A program made the position numbers and the translations under genes. This document shows, piece by piece, positions 43,436-54,294 of a stretch of 56,316 nt of DNA. Positions within the stretch are counted from its first letter, which is position 1. Every line of letters starts with the position of its first letter. This stretch comes from an uncultured Alistipes sp. (lineage in GTDB: Bacteria > Bacteroidota > Bacteroidia > Bacteroidales > Rikenellaceae), in the NCBI GenBank assembly GCA_944321765.1, contig CALUMQ010000015.1:1-56316 (forward strand), in the 5' to 3' direction. The notes beneath the pieces are model-generated. The model saw only the letters and a program-made list of their open reading frames with translations, searched no databases and had not been told where the DNA came from.

Positions 43436-45784
43436 CTAACGGGCTGCAGCGTCGCCGGCCGCCGCACTCATCGAGAAGGGACGGCTTTCGGGCGAGGTGC
43501 CGCGATCGGTATCGGGCTCGGCCTGCATGTCGATGTGCAGCGTCGCACCCTTGATCAGCTCCGAGTAACGGAGGTAGTTCCGGTCGTACGCCTTGCCGTT
43601 GAAGGTCATCTTGCCGATGTAACGGTGTTCGGCGTCGTTGTCCGGAGCCTCGATCACCACCTTCCTGCCATTCTCCAGATGGATCGTCGCCTTGCGGAAG
43701 AGCGGCGCGCCGAGCGCATACTCGTCCGACCCCGGGCAGACGGGATAGAATCCAAGGGCCGAGAAGACGTACCAGGCCGAGGTCTGCCCGTTGTCCTCGT
43801 CGCCGCAATAGCCGTCGGGCTTGGCCGAATAGAGGCGGTTCATCACCTCACGCACCCAATACTGCGCCTTCCACGGCTGTCCGCAGTAGTCGTAGAGATC
43901 GATCATGTGCTGGGCCGGCTGGTTGCCGTGGGCATAGTTGCCCATGTTGGCCACCTGCATCTCGGTGATCTCGTGGATGCGGCCTCCGTAGTAGCTGTCG
44001 TCGTAGATCGGCGGCACGACGAAAACCGAATCGAGCATCTTTGCAAACTCCGACTCCCCGCCCATCAGTGCGGCAAGGCCTGCGGGATCGTGGAACACCG
44101 ACCACGTGTAGTGCCAGGCGTTGCCCTCGGTGTAGGCGTCGCCCCACTTGTAGGGACTGAACGGCGACTGGAACTCACCGTTTTTGTTACGCCCGCGCAT
44201 GAGCTTCGTCTCGGGGTCGAAGAGGTTCCGGTAGTTGTACGAGGCCTGCTCGATCTTCGCGGCATCGTCGCTCCTGCCCAACTTCTTCGACACCTGCGCG
44301 ATACACCAGTCGTCGTAGGCATATTCAAGGCTGCGGGCAACGTTCTCGTTGATGCCCACGTTGTAGGGAATGTAACCCAGCGTGTTGTAATACTCGTGTC
44401 CGAGGCGTCCGGTCGACGAGACCTGAGGATGGACGGACTCTCGTCCGTGAAGCATCGCCTCGTAAAGTGTGGCGATATCCTCCGCGGGCGTCACACCCTT
44501 GAGGATGGCATCGGAGACCACCGACGCCGAGTTGTTGCCCACCATGCAGCCGCGGTGCCCGGGCGATGCCCATTCGGGCAGGAAGCCGCTCTCGCGGTAG
44601 GTGTTGGCCAGGCCTGCCTGGATCTCGGCGTTGACCGACGGATAGGCCAGGTTCAGCAGCGGAAAGAGGCAGCGGAAGGTATCCCAGAAGCCCGTGTCGG
44701 TATACATGTATCCGGGCAGCACTTCACCGTTGTAGGGGCTGTAGTGCACGGGGTTGCCCTGGGCGTCGATTTCGTAGAATTTGCGCGGGAAGAGCACCGA
44801 ACGATAGAGGCACGAGTAGAAGGTCCGCAACTGATCCTCGCTGCCGCCCTCGACGGCAATGCGTCCCAGCACGTCGTCCCAACGCTGCCGGGCCTGCTGC
44901 TTCACCTGCTCGAAGTCGTTGTCGCCCAGCTCCCCGAGGTTGCGCAGCGCCTGCTCGCCGGAGATGAACGACGAGGCGATGCGCAGGTTCACCTGCTCGC
45001 CGCGCGTGGTGGTGAAGTGCACCTTCGCCACGGCATGGTTGCCGCCGATGCCCTTGCCGCCTTCGGGATAGAGCACCTTGCCGCCCGCCTTGTAGGAGGA
45101 GGGATCATCGGTGAGTTCCACACCGCTGAAGGGCTTGTCGAAGCGGATGACAAAGTAATTGCGGAAATTCTCCGGCACCCCGCCGCTGTTGCGCGTCGTA
45201 TAGCCGACCACCGTACGGTCGTCGACGATCTCCAGGTACGATCCGCGATCGAAGGCGTCGATCACCACGCCCGACTCCGTCGATTCGGGAAAGGTGAAGC
45301 GCATGATGGCAGCCCGCTCGGTGGGCGTCACCTCGGCCAGGATGTCGTGATCGGCCAGATAGACCGAATAGTAGTAGGGTTTTGCAGTCTCCGACTGGTG
45401 CGAGAACCAGCTCTTGCGCGACTCCTCGTCGAGGGCTCCGTCACCACGCACGGGCATCACGGCAAACTGTCCGTAGTCGTTGATCCACGGCGAGGGCTGG
45501 TGCGTCTGCTTGAGGCCGCGAATGGTGTGGGTGTCGTAGGTATAGGCCCATCCGTCACCCATCTTGCCGGTCTGTGGCGTCCAGAAGTTCATGCCCCACG
45601 GAAGGGCAATGGCGGGATAGGTGTTTCCCGTCGAGAGGAGGAACTCCGACTGCGTGCCCACGAGTGTCGAGACATACTCCGAGGGGCGTTTTGTCGAGGA
45701 GCCGCCGAGTGGCTCTGCGCAGGCGGACATACCGCCCAGGAGAAGGGCCAGGCAGATCGGCCAGGTGATTTTCTTCTTCATCAT
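43436..45784 (-). CDS. GH92 family glycosidase lipoprotein with Glu-to-Gln at the catalytic acid
   Basis: A 782-residue lipoprotein (GGMSACAEP, Cys near residue 22) of glycoside hydrolase family 92, calcium-dependent exo-alpha-mannosidases. The N-terminal beta domain has STGNTYPAIALPWGMNFW, and the (alpha/alpha)6 domain has TDTGFWDTFRCLFPL, GNAWHYTWSVFHD and GDEDNGQTSAWY, whose Asp residues supply the catalytic base. The acid motif normally reads HGNEPxHH; here it is HGNQPAQH with Gln622. GH92 enzymes with Gln at this place are known to cleave mannose-1-phosphate linkages, where no acid is needed, so this one may uncap phosphomannans (inference). It is convergent with tatC and 90 nt downstream of the second GH92 gene, with its own promoter-like box. 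Confidence 0.93.
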   Translation of the reverse strand: MMKKKITWPICLALLLGGMSACAEPLGGSSTKRPSEYVSTLVGTQSEFLLSTGNTYPAIALPWGMNFWTPQTGKMGDGWAYTYDTHTIRGLKQTHQPSPWINDYGQFAVMPVRGDGALDEESRKSWFSHQSETAKPYYYSVYLADHDILAEVTPTERAAIMRFTFPESTESGVVIDAFDRGSYLEIVDDRTVVGYTTRNSGGVPENFRNYFVIRFDKPFSGVELTDDPSSYKAGGKVLYPEGGKGIGGNHAVAKVHFTTTRGEQVNLRIASSFISGEQALRNLGELGDNDFEQVKQQARQRWDDVLGRIAVEGGSEDQLRTFYSCLYRSVLFPRKFYEIDAQGNPVHYSPYNGEVLPGYMYTDTGFWDTFRCLFPLLNLAYPSVNAEIQAGLANTYRESGFLPEWASPGHRGCMVGNNSASVVSDAILKGVTPAEDIATLYEAMLHGRESVHPQVSSTGRLGHEYYNTLGYIPYNVGINENVARSLEYAYDDWCIAQVSKKLGRSDDAAKIEQASYNYRNLFDPETKLMRGRNKNGEFQSPFSPYKWGDAYTEGNAWHYTWSVFHDPAGLAALMGGESEFAKMLDSVFVVPPIYDDSYYGGRIHEITEMQVANMGNYAHGNQPAQHMIDLYDYCGQPWKAQYWVREVMNRLYSAKPDGYCGDEDNGQTSAWYVFSALGFYPVCPGSDEYALGAPLFRKATIHLENGRKVVIEAPDNDAEHRYIGKMTFNGKAYDRNYLRYSELIKGATLHIDMQAEPDTDRGTSPESRPFSMSAAAGDAAAR

Positions 45785-45795
45785 GATACGTTTTT

Positions 45796-45803
45796 CAAAT
45801 ATG
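45796..45803 (-). promoter_or_regulatory. Putative -7 promoter box of the first GH92 gene
   Basis: CATATTTG on the minus strand, one mismatch from TAnnTTTG, 11 nt before the start codon. Confidence 0.4.
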
Positions 45804-45874
45804 CGTTGAGTTAATAGAGTTATCTCGTTCAGTCAGCGATCCGCCGTGCGGCGGAACATTCGGACACCCGTGCG

Positions 45875-48076
45875 CTATTGCGCATCGCCGACCGTGTACC
45901 ACAGCGCAGGCTCGGGGCCCATCTCGAAGAGAAGCTCCCCGCCCGCCATCAGCGCCGCATGGTCGATATAAGGTTTCTCGTAGGGCTGTCCGTTGAGCCG
46001 CACGCGCTGGATGTAGCGGTTTTCGGCCGAATTGTCCTGTGCCACGATCGTCAGCGTACCGCCCGGCACGGCGATCTCCACGCGGTCGAACAACGGCGAT
46101 CCGAACCAGTAGCGACCGCCGGCCGGCTCAACCTCGTAGAAGCCCATGGCCGAAAGGATGTACCACGACGACATCTGTCCGACATCCTCGTTGCCCGACA
46201 ATCCGTCGGGGCGGTCGTGGTATAACGTCGTCAGTACCTCGCGCACCTTGTCGGCCGTCTTCCACGGCTCGCCAAGCATCGTGTAGAGGTAGAGGATGTG
46301 GTGCGAGGGTTCGTTGCCGTGGGCATACTGCCCGATCAGCCCCGAGATATCGGGTGAACTCTCGCCGCCTTCGACCACGGAGCTCACCGTGAAGAGCGAG
46401 TCGAGTTTCGAGATCATCCGCTCGCGGCTTCCGAAGCAGGCCTGAAGCCCCTCGATGTCGTGCGGAACAAGCCATGTATACTGCCAGGCGTTGCCCTCGC
46501 AATAGTCGTCAGCGCGGTGTGTCGAGGCAAACGGATTGAAGGGCGTGCGCCAGCCGCCGCGGCTGTCGCGTCCGCGCAGGAAGCCCGTCCCGGGGTCGAA
46601 GTAGTGGCGGTAGGAGTGGCTGCGCTCCGTGAAGCGTGCGGCATCCTCCGTCTTGCCCAGCGCCGCGGCAGCACGTGCGGCGGCCCCGTCGGCCAGGGCG
46701 TACTCCAGGTCATAGGCCACCGCCTCGTTGAACAGATCGCAGGGAATATAGCCGTGCTCCATGCGCAGGCCGTTGCCGCGCCCGGGGTTCATCGCCGTCT
46801 TGCGGATCGCCTCGAAGGCCCGCTCGCGGTCGAAACCGCCGATCCCCTTCACGATGGCGTCGGCCACCACGGGAATGCCCGGATTGCCCACCATGCAGTC
46901 GGTTTCGTTGCCCCAGAGATGCCATACCGGGAGGCGTCCCTGCTCGTCGGCAATGGCCAGCATCGTCTGGATGATCCCTGCCATCTTCTCGGGATGCAGC
47001 ACCGTCATCAGCGGCATCGCGGCGCGGTAGGTATCCCACAGCGAGAAGGTCGTATAGGTCGTGTATCCGGGATTTTCGTGAACCCGGCCGTCGGCGCCGC
47101 GGTAGTCGCCGTTCGCGTCGCAGAACTCCGACGGAGCCACCATCGTGTGGTACAGGGCCGTATAGAAGATCCGCCGGGCCGCGTCGTCCGAGGTCGAGAC
47201 CTTCACCTTCGAGAGCTCCTCGTTCCACTTCTCGGCGGCAGCTTCGGCCGTCTCTTCGAAGTCCCAGCCGGGAAGCTCGGCCTCCAGGTTGGCCTTCGCC
47301 CCCTCGAGGCTCACGGGCGACAGCGCGACCTTCAGCAGCACCTCTTCGCCGTCGGACGTTGCGAACAAGGCCCGTCCGTAGCGGTCTCCGATCTGCTCGA
47401 ACTTCGGAAAAGGCTTCGAGCACTCGGCCACGAACCACACCCGCTGGTCGCGGGCCCACCCTTCGGAGTAGCGCCAGCCGCAGACCGTATGGTCGTCCAC
47501 CACCTCGATGTGGGTCTCCGTGGCCTTGTCCCAGCAGCCGCCGTTCTCGAGGTCAAAGACCAGCGCCGCGGCATTCGAGGCCGGGAACGTATATCGATGA
47601 AAGCCGACGCGCGACGTGGCGGTCATCTCGGCCGTAATGCCGTAACGGGTCAGCGGTACGGAGTAGTAACCCGGGCGCACGACCTCCTTCGAACGGTCGG
47701 CATAGGACCAGAGACCCGACGCAGGATCATCCTCCGTCCCGCGGGCATAGGTCACATCGCCCGTCACGGGCATCACCGTCACGTCGAACAGATCGCCGAT
47801 ACCCGTACCGCTGAGGTGCGTGTGCGAGAATCCGATCACCGTGGAGTCGCTTTCATGGTAGCCCGAGCACCAGTCCCAGCCCTGGGGAATGCTCGTGGGA
47901 CCCACCTGCACGAGTCCGAAGGGGACGTTTGCCCCGACGAATACGTGTCCGTGGCCGCCCGTTCCGATCTTCGGATCGACCCATCGGGTCAGATCTTCGG
48001 CTGCGGGCTGCGGAGCCGCACACGCCGCGAGGGTCACAAGCGCGGCAGCGGCAAAAAGTTGAGAGAGGTTTTTCAT
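45875..48076 (-). CDS. GH92 family alpha-mannosidase lipoprotein (catalytic residues intact)
   Basis: A 733-residue lipoprotein (LVTLAACAAP, Cys near residue 19) of GH92. The N-terminal domain begins WVDPKIGTGGHGHVFVGANVPFGLVQVGP; the helical domain has SLWDTYRAAMPLMTVLHP, WGNETDCMVGNPG, HGNEPSHH with the expected catalytic Glu589, and GNEDVGQMSSWY with the base Asp residues. It is a probable exo-acting alpha-mannosidase for host or fungal mannose glycans. It lies upstream of the first GH92 gene on the same strand, but the two belong to different subgroups: they share only the short family motifs. No SusCD pair is nearby on this strand. Confidence 0.95.
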   Translation of the reverse strand: MKNLSQLFAAAALVTLAACAAPQPAAEDLTRWVDPKIGTGGHGHVFVGANVPFGLVQVGPTSIPQGWDWCSGYHESDSTVIGFSHTHLSGTGIGDLFDVTVMPVTGDVTYARGTEDDPASGLWSYADRSKEVVRPGYYSVPLTRYGITAEMTATSRVGFHRYTFPASNAAALVFDLENGGCWDKATETHIEVVDDHTVCGWRYSEGWARDQRVWFVAECSKPFPKFEQIGDRYGRALFATSDGEEVLLKVALSPVSLEGAKANLEAELPGWDFEETAEAAAEKWNEELSKVKVSTSDDAARRIFYTALYHTMVAPSEFCDANGDYRGADGRVHENPGYTTYTTFSLWDTYRAAMPLMTVLHPEKMAGIIQTMLAIADEQGRLPVWHLWGNETDCMVGNPGIPVVADAIVKGIGGFDRERAFEAIRKTAMNPGRGNGLRMEHGYIPCDLFNEAVAYDLEYALADGAAARAAAALGKTEDAARFTERSHSYRHYFDPGTGFLRGRDSRGGWRTPFNPFASTHRADDYCEGNAWQYTWLVPHDIEGLQACFGSRERMISKLDSLFTVSSVVEGGESSPDISGLIGQYAHGNEPSHHILYLYTMLGEPWKTADKVREVLTTLYHDRPDGLSGNEDVGQMSSWYILSAMGFYEVEPAGGRYWFGSPLFDRVEIAVPGGTLTIVAQDNSAENRYIQRVRLNGQPYEKPYIDHAALMAGGELLFEMGPEPALWYTVGDAQ

Positions 48077-48213
48077 GGATTTGATTTGTATAGGGAATAG
48101 TCGTTGAATTCACATGCCGCCATCCGGGGCTTCAGACCGCGGTGCCGCGGCGTCGGGAAACGACGTCAAAGCAACGTCGCAGCTTCGGCCGCGACGCAAA
48201 GAAGGATTCCCGA

Positions 48214-48446
48214 TCATCCGGGGATATTGTTTTTCTTCGTGAACGCCACGATCTCGGGGATGTAGCCGCGAAGACCATCCCCGTCACCGTATCGGCGCAT
48301 CCGCAGTAGACGGCAATACGCCCGACGACCGGGTTGGCCGGGCAGGGCCACAACACCTCATGCGAACCAGCGGGGCAATCCTCCCGGGGCATCATTGCCA
48401 GGGGTTCGTCCATGATTTTCAGCGCTTCCATAAACGTTTCAGACAT
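48214..48446 (-). pseudogene. Small frameshifted gene candidate
   Basis: An ATG at 48446 opens a frame MSETFMEALKIMDEPLAMM with a natural-looking sequence up to CGCADTVTG (56 codons). At a run of four G (plus-strand C, 48279-48282) the sense shifts by one base to DGLRGYIPEIVAFTKK and stops at 48214. One added G would join the two parts into a protein of about 77 residues. The unshifted frame continues into Arg/Ser-rich sequence that looks non-coding. A near-consensus promoter precedes it. I do not recognise the protein. It could be a true frameshift mutation, a sequencing error, or programmed slippage. Confidence 0.4.
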
Positions 48447-48476
48447 TGGGATCCGGCAAGCATTCGTTTCCGAGCT

Positions 48477-48508
48477 GAAAGATACGATTTTTTGGCCAAA
48501 TGCACAAC
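48477..48508 (-). promoter_or_regulatory. Putative promoter of the small frameshifted gene
   Basis: On the minus strand GTTG, a 20-nt spacer and TATCTTTC fit the Bacteroidota promoter layout, 30 nt before the ATG at 48446. Confidence 0.45.
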
Positions 48509-48621
48509 CCCCGGCCGGGGATTCAGCCCCCCGTGACGAGCCGGGGCCCGTAAACGCGGCCCACGCGGTCTGCCGGGAGAAAATAGCCCGGACAGGAAGG
48601 CACACGCGTCGGAATTTTACG

Positions 48622-48629
48622 TATCTTTG
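48622..48629 (+). promoter_or_regulatory. Putative -7 promoter box of the serine dehydratase gene
   Basis: TATCTTTG, a full TAnnTTTG match, 21 nt before the ATG at 48651. Confidence 0.6.
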
Positions 48630-48650
48630 TGCCCACACAAACATCCGATT

Positions 48651-49853
<1,203 letters not shown>

Positions 49854-49894
49854 CGGCCCCGCCACGAGCGTCTTACGACACTCCTCCGGCAGTC

Positions 49895-49933
49895 ACAAAA
49901 AAGCCTCCTCCCCACACGGGGAAGAGGCTTTTT
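49895..49933. terminator. Bidirectional terminator between sdaA and rpoC
   Basis: A 13-position stem (AAGCCTC...TCCCC with GGGG...GAGGCTT, one mismatch) with loop ACAC has an A-run on its left and a T-run on its right, so it gives a U-tract on both strands for the convergent genes. Confidence 0.9.
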
Positions 49934-50000
49934 CTCTTCATTGGCAGGGTCGGCTGAGTGCTCCACCGCTCACAGCGGAACACTCCCCCACCCGCTATCA

Positions 50001-53000
50001 TCACTGCGCCTGTTGCAGCGCCTCCATGTCGTTCTTCGACGTTACCACCAGGTCTTCGTACTCGCGAAGTCCCGTTCCGCCCGGGATCAGGTGTCCGCAG
50101 ATAACGTTCTCCTTGAGGTTCTCCAGCGGATCGACCTTCGCCTGGATGGCAGCCTCGTTGAGCACCTTGGTCGTCTCCTGGAACGAAGCCGCCGAGATGA
50201 AGCTCGAAGTCTGCAGCGCGGCGCGGGTGATACCCTGCAGCACCTGCGTCGAGGTTGCCGGAACGATGTCGCGAACCTGTACCGGACGCAGATCGCGGCG
50301 CTTGAGGCTCGAATTCTCGTCCCGCAGCTTGCGCAGCGAAACGATCTGCCCCGGCTGCAGCGCCGTCGAATCGCCGGCATCCGTCACGACCACCTTGTCG
50401 TAGAGCTCGTCGTTCACATCCATGAACTCCCACTTGTCGACGATCTGATCCTCGAAGAAGCGCGTATCGCCCGGATCCTCGATCTTGACCTTCGACATCA
50501 TCTGACGTACGATGACCTCGAAGTGCTTGTCGTTGATCTTCACACCCTGCATGCGGTACACCTCCTGCACCTCGTTGACGATGTACTCCTGGACCTTCGT
50601 CGGACCGAGGATGTTGAGGATGTCGCTCGGCGTGATGGCACCGTCCGACAGCGGGCTGCCGGCCTTCACGTAGTCGTTCTCCTGAACGATGATCTGACGC
50701 GACAGCGGCACGAGGTAACGCTTCACATCGCCCTGTTTCGAGGTGATGATGATCTCGCGGTTACCGCGCTTGATCTTGCCGAACGATACCTCGCCGTCGA
50801 TCTCCGAAACGATGGCGGGATTCGACGGGTTGCGCGCCTCGAAGAGCTCGGTGACACGCGGAAGACCTCCCGTGATGTCGCCTCCCGACTTGCCCACGGC
50901 ACGCGGGATCTTGATCAGGATATCGCCCGCCTTGATCTTGGCGTTGTCCTTGATGACGATGTGGGCCGAAACGGGAAGGTTGTACTGCTTGACCTCCTCG
51001 CCCTCCTTGTTCTGGATCTTGATGACCGGGTTCTTCGTCTTGTCCTTCGACTCGATGACCACCTTCTCCGAGAGGCCCGTCTGCTCGTCGCGCTCGTCAC
51101 GGTAGGTGACGCCCTCGATGATGTTCTCGTAGACGGCCTTACCCTCGTATTCCGAGATGATGACGGCGTTGTACGGATCCCATTCGCAGATCAGGTCGCC
51201 CTTCTTGACCATCGCCCCGTCGGCCATGAACAGCGTGGCGCCGTAGGGCAGGTTGTGCGTATAGAGGACGATCTCGGTCTTCGGGTCGACGATGCGGAAC
51301 TCCGACTGACGCGAGATGACGATGTCGATCGCCTCGCCTGCGGCGTTCTTGCCCTTGACGGTGCGCAGCTCGTCGATGTCCAGACGACCCTCGTACTTCG
51401 AAACGACGTTGGTCTCCACGGCCGTACCGCCGGCCACACCGCCGACGTGGAACGTACGGAGCGTCAGCTGCGTACCCGGTTCGCCGATCGACTGTGCGGC
51501 GATCACGCCCACGACCTCACCCTTCTGCACCATGCGTGCCGTAGCGAGGTTTCGTCCGTAGCACTTCGCGCAGACGCCGCGGCGCGACTCGCACGTGAGC
51601 ACCGAACGGATCTCCACGGACTCCAGCGGCGACTTCTCGATGGCTTCGGCAATCGACTCGGTGATCTCCTCGCCGGCCTTGCACATCACCTCGCCCGTCA
51701 GCGGGTGGATCACGTCGTTCAACGCCACGCGTCCCAGGATGCGGTCGTAGAGCGTCTGCACGACGTCGTCGTTGCGCTTGATGGCCGTAGCCGTCAGACC
51801 GCGCAGCGTGCCGCAATCCTCCTCGTTGATGATGACATCCTGCGCCACGTCGACCAGACGACGCGTCAGGTAACCGGCGTCGGCCGTCTTCAGCGCGGTA
51901 TCGGCCAGACCCTTGCGGGCGCCGTGCGTCGAGATGAAGTACTCCAGCACCGAAAGTCCCTCCTTGAAGTTCGAGAGAATCGGGTTCTCGATGACCTGCT
52001 GGCCACCCTCGACTCCCGACTTCTGCGGCTTGGCCATCAGACCACGCATACCGCTCAGCTGACGGATCTGCTCCTTCGAACCACGGGCGCCGGAGTCGAG
52101 CATCATGTAGACGGGGTTGAATCCGTCGTCATCCTTGACGAGCGTGTCGATCACGGCCTTCGTCAGCTTGGAGTTGATGTTCGTCCAGACGTCGATGATC
52201 TGGTTGTATCGTTCGTTGTTGGTGATAAGACCCATGTTGTAGTCGTCCATGATGGCGTCGGCGCGCTCGTAACCCTCCTGCACGAGTTTCTCCTTCTCCT
52301 CGGGGATGATCACGGCGTCGAGGTTGAACGACAGTCCGCCCTGGAAGGCCATCTTGTAGCCCATGTCCTTGATGTCGTCAAGGAAGTTGGCCACCTTGTC
52401 GGCGCCGGCCTTCTTCATCACCACGGCGATGATGTCACGCAGCGAGCGCTTCGTCAGCACCTCGTTGATGTAACCCACCTCCTTGGGGACCACCTGGTTG
52501 AAGAGGATACGGCCGATGGTCGTCTCCTTGAGCACGCGGACCGGATTGCCCTGCTCGTCGATATCGTCGACAAGGCACTTCACGATGGCGTGCAGGTCGG
52601 CGCGCTTCTCGTTGTAGGCGATGATCGCCTCCTCGGGGCCATAGAAGACGTGGCCCTCGCCCTTCACGCCCTTGCGCGGCTTGGTGATGTAGTACAGACC
52701 GAGGACCATGTCCTGCGAAGGCACCGTGATAGGAGCGCCGTTCGCGGGGTTAAGGACGTTGTGCGATCCGAGCATCAGCAGCTGAGCCTCCAGGATGGCG
52801 GCGTTGCCCAGCGGCAGGTGAACGGCCATCTGGTCACCGTCGAAGTCGGCGTTGAAGGCCGTACAGGCCAGCGGGTGCAGCTGCATGGCCTTGCCCTCGA
52901 TCAGCTTGGGCTGGAAGGCCTGGATACCCAGACGGTGCAGCGTCGGGGCGCGGTTCATCAGCACCGGGTGTCCCTTGATGACATTCTCCAGAATGCCCCA

Positions 53001-54257
53001 GATGACGGGATCCTTGCGGTCGATCACCTTCTTGGCCGACTTCACCGTCTTGACGATGCCGCGCTCGATGAGCTTGCGGATCACGAACGGCTTGTACAGC
53101 TCGGCGGCCATGTCCTTCGGAATACCCATCTCGTGCATCTTCAGCTCCGGGCCGACGACGATCACCGAACGGGCCGAGTAGTCGACACGTTTACCCAAAA
53201 GATTCTGACGGAAGCGGCCCTGCTTGCCCTTGAGCGAATCCGACAGCGACTTGAGCGGACGGTTCGACTCGTTCTTCACGGCATTGGACTTGCGCGAGTT
53301 GTCGAACAGCGAGTCGACGGCCTCCTGCAGCATGCGCTTCTCGTTGCGCAGAATCACCTCCGGGGCCTTGATCTCGATCAGACGCTTCAGACGGTTGTTG
53401 CGGATGATGACACGACGGTAGAGGTCGTTCAGATCCGACGTGGCGAAACGTCCTCCGTCCAGCGGCACCAGCGGGCGCAGCTCGGGCGGAATCACCGGAA
53501 TGACGCTCAGCACCATCCATTCGGGCTTGTTCTTGCCCTTCGAGGCGCGGAACGACTCGATGACGTTGAGGCACTTCAGCGCCTCGGACTTGCGCTGCTG
53601 CGAGGTCTCGGTCGAGGCCTTGTGGCGCAGGGCATAGGACATCGAGTCGAGGTCCACCTGCTTCAGCAGCGTATAGATGGCTTCGGCACCCATCTGGGCG
53701 ACGAACTTGTTGGGATCGCTGTCGTCGAGCTGCTGGTTGCCCTTCGGAAGTCCCTCGAGCACCGTCAGATACTCCTTCTCCGAGAGCGTGGCCAGACGCT
53801 CGATGCCCTGCTCCGAAGCGGCGCCGGGGTTGATGACCACGTAGCGCTCGTAGTAGATGATCGCCTCGAGCTTCTTCGACGGAATGCCGAGGAGGTATCC
53901 GATTTTCGAAGGCAGCGAGCGGAAATACCAGATGTGAACCACCGGAACCACCAGCGAGATGTGTCCCATGCGCTCACGGCGCACCTTCTTCTCCGTCACC
54001 TCCACACCGCAGCGGTCGCAGACGATGCCCTTGTAGCGGATGCGCTTGTATTTGCCGCAGTGGCACTCGTAGTCCTTCACCGGGCCGAAGATCCGCTCGC
54101 AGAACAGACCGTCCCGTTCGGGCTTGTAGGTGCGGTAGTTGATGGTTTCGGGCTTCAAGACCTCACCGCTCGACTGCGCCAGGATCTCCTCCGGGGAGGC
54201 CAGGCCGATCGAAATGCGGCTGTAACCATTGTTCGGTTTGTTGTCCTTGGTTGACAT
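50001..54257 (-). CDS. rpoC: DNA-directed RNA polymerase subunit beta-prime
   Basis: A 1418-residue largest catalytic subunit of RNA polymerase. The N-terminal zinc site [20 protein letters not shown], the rudder/lid region, the absolutely conserved [12 protein letters not shown] with the three catalytic Asp residues, the bridge helix region and the second zinc site [13 protein letters not shown] are all present, and the length is normal for Bacteroidota. It lies 37 nt after rpoB on the same strand, in the usual rpoBC operon. The long plus-strand frame opposite it is a coding shadow. Confidence 0.98.
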   Translation of the reverse strand: MSTKDNKPNNGYSRISIGLASPEEILAQSSGEVLKPETINYRTYKPERDGLFCERIFGPVKDYECHCGKYKRIRYKGIVCDRCGVEVTEKKVRRERMGHISLVVPVVHIWYFRSLPSKIGYLLGIPSKKLEAIIYYERYVVINPGAASEQGIERLATLSEKEYLTVLEGLPKGNQQLDDSDPNKFVAQMGAEAIYTLLKQVDLDSMSYALRHKASTETSQQRKSEALKCLNVIESFRASKGKNKPEWMVLSVIPVIPPELRPLVPLDGGRFATSDLNDLYRRVIIRNNRLKRLIEIKAPEVILRNEKRMLQEAVDSLFDNSRKSNAVKNESNRPLKSLSDSLKGKQGRFRQNLLGKRVDYSARSVIVVGPELKMHEMGIPKDMAAELYKPFVIRKLIERGIVKTVKSAKKVIDRKDPVIWGILENVIKGHPVLMNRAPTLHRLGIQAFQPKLIEGKAMQLHPLACTAFNADFDGDQMAVHLPLGNAAILEAQLLMLGSHNVLNPANGAPITVPSQDMVLGLYYITKPRKGVKGEGHVFYGPEEAIIAYNEKRADLHAIVKCLVDDIDEQGNPVRVLKETTIGRILFNQVVPKEVGYINEVLTKRSLRDIIAVVMKKAGADKVANFLDDIKDMGYKMAFQGGLSFNLDAVIIPEEKEKLVQEGYERADAIMDDYNMGLITNNERYNQIIDVWTNINSKLTKAVIDTLVKDDDGFNPVYMMLDSGARGSKEQIRQLSGMRGLMAKPQKSGVEGGQQVIENPILSNFKEGLSVLEYFISTHGARKGLADTALKTADAGYLTRRLVDVAQDVIINEEDCGTLRGLTATAIKRNDDVVQTLYDRILGRVALNDVIHPLTGEVMCKAGEEITESIAEAIEKSPLESVEIRSVLTCESRRGVCAKCYGRNLATARMVQKGEVVGVIAAQSIGEPGTQLTLRTFHVGGVAGGTAVETNVVSKYEGRLDIDELRTVKGKNAAGEAIDIVISRQSEFRIVDPKTEIVLYTHNLPYGATLFMADGAMVKKGDLICEWDPYNAVIISEYEGKAVYENIIEGVTYRDERDEQTGLSEKVVIESKDKTKNPVIKIQNKEGEEVKQYNLPVSAHIVIKDNAKIKAGDILIKIPRAVGKSGGDITGGLPRVTELFEARNPSNPAIVSEIDGEVSFGKIKRGNREIIITSKQGDVKRYLVPLSRQIIVQENDYVKAGSPLSDGAITPSDILNILGPTKVQEYIVNEVQEVYRMQGVKINDKHFEVIVRQMMSKVKIEDPGDTRFFEDQIVDKWEFMDVNDELYDKVVVTDAGDSTALQPGQIVSLRKLRDENSSLKRRDLRPVQVRDIVPATSTQVLQGITRAALQTSSFISAASFQETTKVLNEAAIQAKVDPLENLKENVICGHLIPGGTGLREYEDLVVTSKNDMEALQQAQ

Positions 54258-54294
54258 ATCTTATTATCTCGTTTTTCTTGTCTCTAAAAACACC

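Noticed and set aside
49941-54254. A 1437-codon open frame on the plus strand opposite rpoC.
   Set aside because: Exact antisense shadow of rpoC in GC-rich DNA; Asp/Val/Leu/Arg-rich composition with no domain, while the minus strand encodes a full, conserved RpoC.
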